Below are positions 7,986 to 14,279 of a stretch of 14,279 nucleotides of DNA, piece after piece. The position numbers and the translations under genes are program-made. Below the pieces are notes generated by a model that searched no databases, was not told where the DNA came from, and saw only the letters and a program-made list of their open reading frames with translations. This DNA is from Candidatus Kapaibacterium sp. (GTDB taxonomy: Bacteria; Bacteroidota; Ignavibacteria; Kapaibacteriales; UBA2268): NCBI GenBank assembly GCA_028691175.1, contig JAQUZU010000015.1, positions 9,123-23,401 on the forward strand, in the 5' to 3' direction. Within the stretch, counting starts at the first letter, position 1. Every line of letters starts with the position of its first letter.

Positions 7986-9869
7986 TTAAAACAGGCTTTC
8001 GAGCGACTCGTCCGGATAATATATCGGGAAGGTTGCACTCATTGTCGTACCTTTGTTTTCCACCGATTTTACCGTTATTTCACCGCCCATAGTCTCAACA
8101 CAATATTTTATAATAGACATGCCCAGCCCTGTACCGCTTACATTGCCGACGTTCGAGAAACGGTGGAACGGCTTAAACAAGTCCTCTTGCTCGTCTTGCG
8201 GAATACCGATTCCGTAGTCGATTACTTCGAGTTTCATCATGTGATCTCCCTCGATAAGTTGGACTTCTACGGTAGATTCTTTAGGAGAATATTTAAGTGC
8301 ATTTGTCAAAAGATTTTGCAACACATGCGTGTATAATTCGCGTTTCAGCATGATTTCCGGAGCTGAAACGACTGCATTAAACAGCACAGTTCTTTTCTCA
8401 CCGGCAGCATGCTTTGCATTTGAAATTATAGTTTGAGTCAGTTCGGTAATATCGATTTTCTCATCTTCGTAGCCAATGCAGTTATTTTCGGCTTTACCGA
8501 GGAAAAGTACGTCGTTCAGCATTTTGAGCATGCCGTCAATCGACTCATTGATGCGTCTGCATTGCCTTTTAAAGCCGACACTGTCGCCGGTCTGGAAGTA
8601 GACATCAAGAATCGAAACGCTCGACATAATCACCGAAAGCGGAGTCTTATATTCATGCGAAACCATCGACACAAAACCCGTTTTCATCGAGTTCAATTCT
8701 TTTTCCTTTTCTACCACCTGCTCTAATTCTCGCCGTGCAATATTTAGTTTCACCTCGAGTTGTTTGTGTTCCTCTACCTCTTCGCGCAATTTCACCATCG
8801 TTTCGCGCAAATCCATAGTTCGCTCGGCGACACGCTTCTCGAGTTGCTGGTTACAAAGCAAGACAATTTCCTCGGCTTTTTTGGACTCGGCAAGTTCATA
8901 ATGCAAAGATTTTGTCGAGTCGGAAATTTTCTTCTTTAACAGATAATTCCACATCACGAAGCCGACCAAGATTATCATGCTGCATATCAAAATGCTCAAC
9001 ACAACCGCCGGGTCAAATTTATTTTCTCCGCTATCAAATTTTACCCACTTCTTCCACCATTCTTTGTATTTCGACGGCGGAATTTCAGCGAGTGCTTTAT
9101 TCATTATGCCCTTCAGTATCTGATAATCTCTTCGAATACCGATATGCAAAACATCGCGTTTGGGTAGCGAAGCGGCAACTGCCAAATTAATAATTTTATT
9201 TTTATGTATTATATAGGTTGAAGCCGCAAGATTTGTAACTGCATAATCCGAATTCCCCATCGAAACGCGCAAAAGAGCCTCTTCCACGTCTTTTACAGGT
9301 TCTATTTTGCTGTTCGGACAATGATCTTTTATATAATCGCTCATCGCATAATTGTGCGTAATAGCGAACGTTCCCTTTGTCTTCCGGAGCTCATCAAAAG
9401 AAACACGCTCATTATACGCGTTCTTTCGTGCAACAACAACATTCGGGAGTTCCAGCCACGGGTCGCTAAAGACCATGAACTTACGACGCGATTCGCTCTC
9501 CACGCACGCGACACACATATCGATCTCGCGATTTTCTATTCGGTGCAGAAGCTCGCCCCAATTGTTAATTTTGACTATTTGAAACTTATAATTGAGAATT
9601 TTCTCGATTTCGTTCAAAAATTCCGCCGCAAACCCTGTAAAATTTCCTTTCTCGTCAAAAAACTCAATCGGTGCATATCCCGGATCCGGTGCTATGGTAA
9701 TTTCCGGATGTTCATCAAGCCATGCTCGCTCCTCTTCTGTCAGAAAATCTGTTTTGCCGACGTCGCCGCCACCTAATTTCGTGCATGACATTCCCGCGAC
9801 AATTGTCATAATTATCGAACAAATTACAAAATATTTCGCGTTTTTGAGCATTTTAGCAAATAATAACAT
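7986..9869 (-). CDS. Membrane sensor histidine kinase with periplasmic Venus-flytrap (SBP_bac_3) domain
   Basis: 627 residues. Residues 8-29 form a signal-type hydrophobic segment ending AGMSC. Residues 56-278 are a solute-binding family 3 domain (APDPGYAPIEF, GFAAEF, then SRRKFMVFSDPW). A transmembrane helix at 287-310 follows, then a coiled coil at about 320-395 and a HisKA domain with phospho-acceptor H405 in SMVSHEYKTPLS. The ATPase domain has N523 in the N box, DYGIGIP (551-557) and GTGLGMS (579-585). There is no PAS or receiver domain. It probably binds a small periplasmic ligand and phosphorylates a separate regulator, in the manner of BvgS/EvgS-type input domains. R128 matches the carboxylate-binding Arg of the family, while N213 (AVTNLA) replaces the usual Asp that binds an amino group, so a standard amino-acid ligand is uncertain. 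Start ATG 9869 is supported by CAGG 5 nt upstream. It lies 59 nt after the LytTR gene with no terminator between, so co-transcription is plausible. Confidence 0.9.
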   Translation of the reverse strand: MLLFAKMLKNAKYFVICSIIMTIVAGMSCTKLGGGDVGKTDFLTEEERAWLDEHPEITIAPDPGYAPIEFFDEKGNFTGFAAEFLNEIEKILNYKFQIVKINNWGELLHRIENREIDMCVACVESESRRKFMVFSDPWLELPNVVVARKNAYNERVSFDELRKTKGTFAITHNYAMSDYIKDHCPNSKIEPVKDVEEALLRVSMGNSDYAVTNLAASTYIIHKNKIINLAVAASLPKRDVLHIGIRRDYQILKGIMNKALAEIPPSKYKEWWKKWVKFDSGENKFDPAVVLSILICSMIILVGFVMWNYLLKKKISDSTKSLHYELAESKKAEEIVLLCNQQLEKRVAERTMDLRETMVKLREEVEEHKQLEVKLNIARRELEQVVEKEKELNSMKTGFVSMVSHEYKTPLSVIMSSVSILDVYFQTGDSVGFKRQCRRINESIDGMLKMLNDVLFLGKAENNCIGYEDEKIDITELTQTIISNAKHAAGEKRTVLFNAVVSAPEIMLKRELYTHVLQNLLTNALKYSPKESTVEVQLIEGDHMMKLEVIDYGIGIPQDEQEDLFKPFHRFSNVGNVSGTGLGMSIIKYCVETMGGEITVKSVENKGTTMSATFPIYYPDESLESLF

Positions 9870-9928
9870 TTTACCTGGGTTTAATATAAAAATGTGGACG
9901 AACCAATATTAATGCTATTGCAAACTTT

Positions 9929-10678
9929 TTATATTCCGAGACAATTTTTTAATGCTTTATATCCCGCAACCGAGGTTTTTATCTGCTTGCCCGACCTCAA
10001 GATTACTACATGCGAATCTTTATCGTATGGCTCTACCTTGCTTATTTCATTGACGTTTATGATAAACGAGCGATGCACGCGGACAAATTCGTCCGGAGAG
10101 AGATTCATCTCGAAAAACCGCATGGTTTTTTCTTTCAGATAAGTCGATTCGCCGGTATGAACTTTAACATAATCGCCGTCAGCTTCGATAAAATCAACTT
10201 TTTCGATCGGAATGACAAATATTTTCGTCCCGTTTTTCACAGCAACCCGCCGGATTGGCTCCGCCTTCGGCTCTTCGTTTTTCACGAGGCTGTCGATAGC
10301 ATCGGCGGCATTTCCGGCGTCAATGCTTTTGCATGCTTTGTCGAGTGCCTGACGAAGTCGCGCCTTCGAATACGGCTTCATGATATAATCGACGGCATTT
10401 TTTTCGAATGCTGCGATTGCATACTGATCATACGCGGTCGAGAAAATCACCGCCGGCTTATGTTCAATCACTTCGAGCAATTCCAGTCCGGTCAGTTTCG
10501 GCATGTTGATATCGAGAATCACGATATCCGGCTTGAGTTCATTTATTGATTTCACACCCGCAAAGCCATCGGTACATTCGCCGATTAATTCAATATCGTC
10601 CATTTCGGAAACATATTTTTTCAAAAGCAGGCGTGCCGGCTCTTCATCTTCTACAATAAGCAATTTAAATTCTGACAT
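9929..10678 (-). CDS. LytTR-family response regulator
   Basis: 249 residues. The N-terminal receiver domain (residues 4-118) has acidic residues E10, D11 and E12 after LLIV, phospho-acceptor D56 in ILDINMP, T81 in FSTAYD and K101 in IMKPY. A linker (120-143) leads to a LytTR DNA-binding domain (about 145-247) with IFVIPIEKVDFIEADGDYV, the typical FVRVHRSFIINV segment and the C-terminal VILRSGKQIK strand pair. Phosphorylation by the adjacent LytS-type kinase should activate DNA binding. The ATG shares its A with the stop codon of the kinase (TAATG), and AAGGA sits directly before it, so the two genes are probably translationally coupled. Target promoters are unknown; the neighbouring giant surface-protein gene is a candidate by position only. 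Confidence 0.95.
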   Translation of the reverse strand: MSEFKLLIVEDEEPARLLLKKYVSEMDDIELIGECTDGFAGVKSINELKPDIVILDINMPKLTGLELLEVIEHKPAVIFSTAYDQYAIAAFEKNAVDYIMKPYSKARLRQALDKACKSIDAGNAADAIDSLVKNEEPKAEPIRRVAVKNGTKIFVIPIEKVDFIEADGDYVKVHTGESTYLKEKTMRFFEMNLSPDEFVRVHRSFIINVNEISKVEPYDKDSHVVILRSGKQIKTSVAGYKALKNCLGI

Positions 10679-11742
10679 TATCCTTCTTTCAAATCTTTTT
10701 GCGGAATAATTATTTTCACTATAAATGTTTCACCGTCGGAATTTATGGACAGCAAGTTATCGCTTCCATAGGTAAGTTTCATTCGTTCAGCAATGTTTTT
10801 CAGACCGATTCCCGTTCCCTTTCGGGACGTGTTTTCGTCATTAGAAATGTTTTCGACCTCTACCACCATTGCATTTCCGGACATTCTCGCCCGGGTAATA
10901 ATCTTTACGGCTTCGGAATCTGAATATACACCGTATTTAATTGCATTTTCATACAGCGGTTGGAGCAACATGTACGGGATTTTCGCTTTCAGGCATTCCT
11001 GTGCAATTTGATTTTTGAATTTCAATTTCTCGCCGAAGCGAACTTTTTCAATTTCCAGATATCGCTCTATATTCTCGAGTTCATCAGCGAACGACTGCAA
11101 ATTTACTCCTTTGTTCGAAATAGTATATCGCAAATAATCCGATAATTTCAGCACCATTTCCTGTGCCGCGTCCGGATCCAGAATCGTAAGCGAACTGATA
11201 GAATTCAGACTGTTAAACAAGAAATGCGGATTTATCTGCGACTTCAGGGCTTCGAGTTCAGCTTCCTTTAGTTTCTCGAGCAACTTTATTTCATTTTGCT
11301 TCTGCTCTTTTAAACCGTCCTTATATCGCAGCAAAATGTAGATAATCGAACCATTCAAGAGAGCAAGGAACGAAATAATAAATCGAACCGAGAGGCTCCC
11401 TTCCAGGAATGCGATATATCGTGCATCCATATAAAATATATCGCTGCAAATTGCATAATGCACAGCAACCATAATCAAACTGGCTACCCAGAGAATAATG
11501 CCGCCACGCAGGCTGCCGCCAAAAGTAAGTTTATTGTTTTCATGCCCATAGCGAATATTATTCGCCATCGCAATAAACATAATCACAAACAAAGTAATAG
11601 CAACTACCACATCTGTAATTGCGGAAATCAAACTGATGTCAGTACTGTAATATATACGAAGAAAGATCAAAAAAGCACACATCGCAGTTACTGCAGCGGC
11701 AATTCGTGCGTCTTTTGAGTTCGTAAATATGGAGTTCATCAT
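10678..11742 (-). CDS. LytS-type sensor histidine kinase (His_kinase family, PF06580 type)
   Basis: 354 residues. Four predicted membrane helices (about 14-32, 38-61, 79-99, 118-138) with short loops leave little room for an extracytoplasmic sensor domain. A coiled coil (about 141-168) leads to the family motif QINPHFLFNSLN with phospho-acceptor H173, then LSDYLRY (200-206), LQPLYENAIKYG (N266) and the G box GTGIGLKNI (310-318). This kinase class pairs with LytTR regulators, and such a regulator follows with a 1-nt overlap. The LiaF-like gene lies 5 nt upstream. Because the kinase lacks a large sensor domain, the LiaF-like protein may act as its accessory sensor or inhibitor, by analogy with LiaF and LiaS of Firmicutes (inference). 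Start: two adjacent ATGs (11742 and 11739) follow an ACGGATAA stretch, and either could be used. Confidence 0.93.
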   Translation of the reverse strand: MMNSIFTNSKDARIAAAVTAMCAFLIFLRIYYSTDISLISAITDVVVAITLFVIMFIAMANNIRYGHENNKLTFGGSLRGGIILWVASLIMVAVHYAICSDIFYMDARYIAFLEGSLSVRFIISFLALLNGSIIYILLRYKDGLKEQKQNEIKLLEKLKEAELEALKSQINPHFLFNSLNSISSLTILDPDAAQEMVLKLSDYLRYTISNKGVNLQSFADELENIERYLEIEKVRFGEKLKFKNQIAQECLKAKIPYMLLQPLYENAIKYGVYSDSEAVKIITRARMSGNAMVVEVENISNDENTSRKGTGIGLKNIAERMKLTYGSDNLLSINSDGETFIVKIIIPQKDLKEG

Positions 11743-11747
11743 TTGTA

Positions 11748-12506
11748 TTATCCGTTTTTCAGTTCGACGCCGGAGAGGAACAAACTTCCGACGATAATCA
11801 ATTTTCTGTCCGGCAAGAGATCCGACCTATTGGTTGTAACCACACGGTTATCATCGACCGCGGCAAGGAACGACGATGTTTTAATTTTCACATCCCAATT
11901 ATACGGAATAATCAGGCTTACACCGCCGAGCACAGAAGTTATTTCGAGCATATTGTCGCCCTCCGCAAGCCGTGCCGCACTGAGATCGATTTCACAACCT
12001 CCCAGCATATTGTTGATTGTTCCGCCTTTAAATTCGACATTTCCGAAACGTTTCTCTGAACCGCTAAAGACGTTTGATTCGTGAAGATATTGTTCGTCCT
12101 CGATTAGCGGACTGTCCGAATCTAATTTCCATTTATGCGTGTGCACTTTTAGTCTTGCATGGCGTCTGCCGGTCAGCAACGCCACTCCGAGCAGCACCAA
12201 AGCAATCGGCCCGACAACGTCCCAATAACTTTTTATAACATCTACAAAACGCAGACCGGCAATAATCGAAAACATCAACAAAATATAACCGAAAACCCGC
12301 GTTTTGCAATTTACTATATTAATTATAGCCAGTACAAACAGAAGTGTTGACCACGAAAAGACATAACGTTTATACTCATAGGGCAATATATCAAAATTAA
12401 ACAACAGCAAGACAATGCCAAAAAAAACTATAAGCCCGCCGGCAACATTTCTCATTCTGGAAGAATGGGCACACGCAAGTTTTTCATCGTCATCATATTG
12501 TTTCAT
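11748..12506 (-). CDS. LiaF-like multi-pass membrane protein
   Basis: 252 residues. The N-terminal half has four predicted membrane helices (about 22-40, 49-66, 71-90, 98-112), beginning with a GGLIVFFGIVLLLFNF segment like the LiaF transmembrane/DUF5668 module. A charged linker (115-145) leads to a C-terminal cytoplasmic beta domain with repeated glycine turns: VFSGSEKRF, FKGGTINNMLGGCEIDLS, SVLGGVSLIIPYNWDVKI and SLFLSGVELKNG. This is the LiaF C-terminal ('cell wall-active antibiotics response') repeat pattern. In Firmicutes LiaF restrains the LiaRS two-component system until cell-envelope stress. Here the partner genes, 5 nt downstream, are LytS/LytTR, so a similar brake on a different kinase class is inferred. 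ATG 12506 follows ACGGAC about 7 nt upstream. It is the first gene after the glnA terminator, hence probably the operon leader. Confidence 0.85.
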   Translation of the reverse strand: MKQYDDDEKLACAHSSRMRNVAGGLIVFFGIVLLLFNFDILPYEYKRYVFSWSTLLFVLAIINIVNCKTRVFGYILLMFSIIAGLRFVDVIKSYWDVVGPIALVLLGVALLTGRRHARLKVHTHKWKLDSDSPLIEDEQYLHESNVFSGSEKRFGNVEFKGGTINNMLGGCEIDLSAARLAEGDNMLEITSVLGGVSLIIPYNWDVKIKTSSFLAAVDDNRVVTTNRSDLLPDRKLIIVGSLFLSGVELKNG

Positions 12507-12565
12507 AATTCAGTCCGTTTTTTTATATGAAAATACATGTTTCAGAAAGCAAAAATAAATTATTC

Positions 12566-12573
12566 CAAACTTA
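12566..12573 (-). promoter_or_regulatory. Candidate promoter element of the LiaF-like operon
   Basis: The minus strand reads TAAGTTTG, an exact match to the Bacteroidota -7 consensus TAnnTTTG, 60 nt before the LiaF-like ATG. No TTTG -33 box is seen 19-21 nt upstream. TTAATT-CTC-AATTAA (12571-12585), a perfect 6-bp inverted repeat, overlaps it. The sequence is AT-rich, so both may be chance. The rest of the 12507-12645 gap shows nothing further that I can support. Confidence 0.3.
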
Positions 12574-12645
12574 ATTCTCAATTAAAATCTATGTAATTAA
12601 ATATTTTTTCGTTTAAACTTATGTTTTTATCTTTAAATATACTAC

Positions 12646-12677
12646 AAAAAAAGGCACAGCGAATTTCGCCATGCCTT
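12646..12677 (-). terminator. Rho-independent terminator of glnA
   Basis: The stem combines AAGGCA (12651-12656) with TGCCTT (12672-12677) and inner pairs GCG/CGC, separated by a small symmetric internal loop. On the minus strand the stem is followed by TTTTT, giving a seven-T run complementary to 12646-12652. It lies about 25 nt after the glnA stop codon. Confidence 0.8.
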
Positions 12678-12701
12678 ATATTGCTGTTTCTCTGGAAGTT
12701 T

Positions 12702-14249
12702 TTAGAACTTATGGATTGCGCGGTGCATAACCTTGCGTGATTCCTTCAGTTTTTCTTCTTCGCTGAGTGCAACAAGTTTGCGGTCTAAACCTTTGTCGTT
12801 TTCACCTTTGAGCATATCGAAGAAATATTTCAGAATCAGCTCGGTAAATATTCCGTCGCGAAGATATAAGTCTTTGTTTTGCATCAAAATGTCTGCACTT
12901 TCGTCGCAGCATGTCGGCAAATCTTTTAAGATTGCTTCGTTTTCTTTTGAGTGGACATCGCCCGAAACATAATTTTTCGCGGCAACTTCAAGTGCTTCTT
13001 TCTGATGAGTCAATCCCCATTCAGCCGCCATTGCGAGTCCGGCAAGAACGAACTGCGGGAAAGCACTGCCGTCCGGAGTGCGGATTTCTACAGTCTGGCG
13101 GGCATCTTTTCTGCCCAAACGGGTTGTCTGCTGCGGGTTAATTTTGTTGGTCAATTCGCTTACGTTTGCCCAGCCGAGCGGAACGCGAATCATTGCGGAA
13201 CGGTTGCATTCGCTCCAGCAGATTTTAGTCGGTGCTTCCTGATGCGGAACAAGTCGCAAATATGCTGCCGCTACGGTATTTCCAAACGCGGTAATCGACG
13301 ACGCATAAGTGCATAATCCGCCAATAAGCATGCGGGCTTCGTCAGACAAAACACTTTTGTCGTTGAGCATAATGTTTTTGCCGTCTTTCATGAGTGCCAT
13401 GTGGAAGTGCATACCGCTGCCGGCGTGTCCGACTTCGAGTTTCGGCACGAAAGTAACCGTGTAACCGAATTGATAAGCAATATTGTTAATAATCCATTTT
13501 GCGAGCGAAATAATATCGCCGACTTCTTCCAGCGGAGCCGGAAGGAATTCTATTTCAACTTGCTCTGCAGCCTTGCCGTTCAGTTCCGGCAGGTCGCTTA
13601 CAATATTATTCAACGCACCAACTTCATTGTGAGCATATTTTACGTTGCCGACGACTTCGGAGATTGTCATTAAAATTTCCGACATTACTTCGGTAGTTTT
13701 GCTGTATGGTGCAGCCTGGTGATATGCTCTTTGCGATTCGTTCGGGAAAAGTCCGGTTTCTTCTTCGCCGATGAGGAAGAATTCGAGTTCGGCCATAGCA
13801 TATAGTTCAATAGAAGTTTTTTCTTTCAGATTGCGAGCCGCATTCTGTGCAACGCTGTCCGGAGTATATCCGGCGAGTTCGCCATCTACAGTCAGGAAGC
13901 GACACATAAAGTCGAGGCTGCTTTCGTCAAACGGATTGATAAACGCGGTTCTGAATAGCGGCAAGACGTATAAATCGGACTTTGCGGCGTCGACGATACC
14001 TTTAAACAGCGACGAACCGTCGAGACGTTCGCCATCTGTCAGCAACATTTCAGCCTGGTTGCGGCTCAAAATCGGAATTTTCAATTCTTTGATTTTGCCG
14101 TCCAGAGCGGTGTAATGGAACGTAAAACGTTTAATTCCGAATTCTGCAACGACGCTCATCATGTCTTCGCGAGTGAAGTCGTGTTTGTCTTTCTGCAAAA
14201 ACTGTGCGATCGGGCTTGTAATCCCGAAGTTTTCGATTTTCTGCATCAT
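12702..14249 (-). CDS. glnA: Glutamine synthetase, type I-like
   Basis: 515 residues. The enzyme makes glutamine from glutamate, ammonia and ATP in the cytoplasm. The beta-grasp domain is at about 35-120, with the latch loop ERLDGSS (D77). The catalytic domain shows AELEFF (E154, E156), HNEVG (E209), EQVEIEF (E232), the GSGMHFH segment with H281, YLRLVPHQEAP with R332, NRSAMIRVPLGW (R350, R355) and VEIRTPDGSA (R390). These correspond to the metal, ATP and glutamate ligands of GSI. The canonical NLYDLP adenylylation loop is absent; the equivalent stretch reads KNYVSGDVHSKEN. The protein is somewhat longer than enterobacterial GlnA (about 469) and matches the roughly 500-residue form I recall from Bacteroidota. 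Two adjacent ATGs exist (14249, 14246); AGGG at 14257-14254 lies 4 nt from the first and 7 nt from the second, so 14246 may be the true start. The promoter lies outside the window. Confidence 0.95.
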   Translation of the reverse strand: MMQKIENFGITSPIAQFLQKDKHDFTREDMMSVVAEFGIKRFTFHYTALDGKIKELKIPILSRNQAEMLLTDGERLDGSSLFKGIVDAAKSDLYVLPLFRTAFINPFDESSLDFMCRFLTVDGELAGYTPDSVAQNAARNLKEKTSIELYAMAELEFFLIGEEETGLFPNESQRAYHQAAPYSKTTEVMSEILMTISEVVGNVKYAHNEVGALNNIVSDLPELNGKAAEQVEIEFLPAPLEEVGDIISLAKWIINNIAYQFGYTVTFVPKLEVGHAGSGMHFHMALMKDGKNIMLNDKSVLSDEARMLIGGLCTYASSITAFGNTVAAAYLRLVPHQEAPTKICWSECNRSAMIRVPLGWANVSELTNKINPQQTTRLGRKDARQTVEIRTPDGSAFPQFVLAGLAMAAEWGLTHQKEALEVAAKNYVSGDVHSKENEAILKDLPTCCDESADILMQNKDLYLRDGIFTELILKYFFDMLKGENDKGLDRKLVALSEEEKLKESRKVMHRAIHKF

Positions 14250-14279
14250 TTTTCCCTTTTTTTACTTAATATACCTGGA

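Noticed and set aside
9870..9928. Promoter or terminator separating the LytTR gene from the flytrap kinase
   Set aside because: The 59-nt gap is AT-rich, but I find no stem followed by a U-run and no convincing -10/-35 or TTTG/TAnnTTTG pair.

Overview
The window reads almost entirely on the minus strand. It suggests a member of the Bacteroidota/Chlorobiota (FCB) group, perhaps a deep lineage such as Kapaibacteriota or Ignavibacteria. Three things point there: a very large secreted protein ends in a type IX secretion (T9SS) type A sorting domain; a LytS-type kinase is paired with a LytTR regulator beside a LiaF-like membrane protein; and the glutamine synthetase is the roughly 500-residue form I associate with Bacteroidota. 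The placement is an inference from protein families; there is no rRNA or other phylogenetic marker.

Layout in the direction of transcription (right to left): glnA (14249-12702) with a clear intrinsic terminator; a tight three-gene unit of LiaF-like membrane protein (12506-11748), LytS-type sensor kinase (11742-10678) and LytTR response regulator (10678-9929), joined by a 5-nt gap and a 1-nt stop/start overlap; 59 nt later a sensor kinase with a periplasmic Venus-flytrap domain (9869-7986); a 198- to 210-nt leader with three short hairpins; a 2313-residue surface or secreted protein (7775-834) with its own intrinsic terminator; and the first 207 codons of nuoD (623 to the left edge), preceded by a strong ribosome binding site and a possible TATAAT box.

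Functionally, the centre looks like a sensory block. One cell-envelope-type system (LiaF/LytS/LytTR) and one ligand-binding histidine kinase lie directly upstream of a giant T9SS cargo with LamG-like, Ig-like, cohesin-like and dockerin-like regions. The flanks are housekeeping genes (nitrogen assimilation, respiratory complex I). No tRNA, rRNA, CRISPR array, insertion sequence or plus-strand gene is supported. All plus-strand open frames lie antisense to better-supported genes. No gap between genes exceeds about 210 nt.
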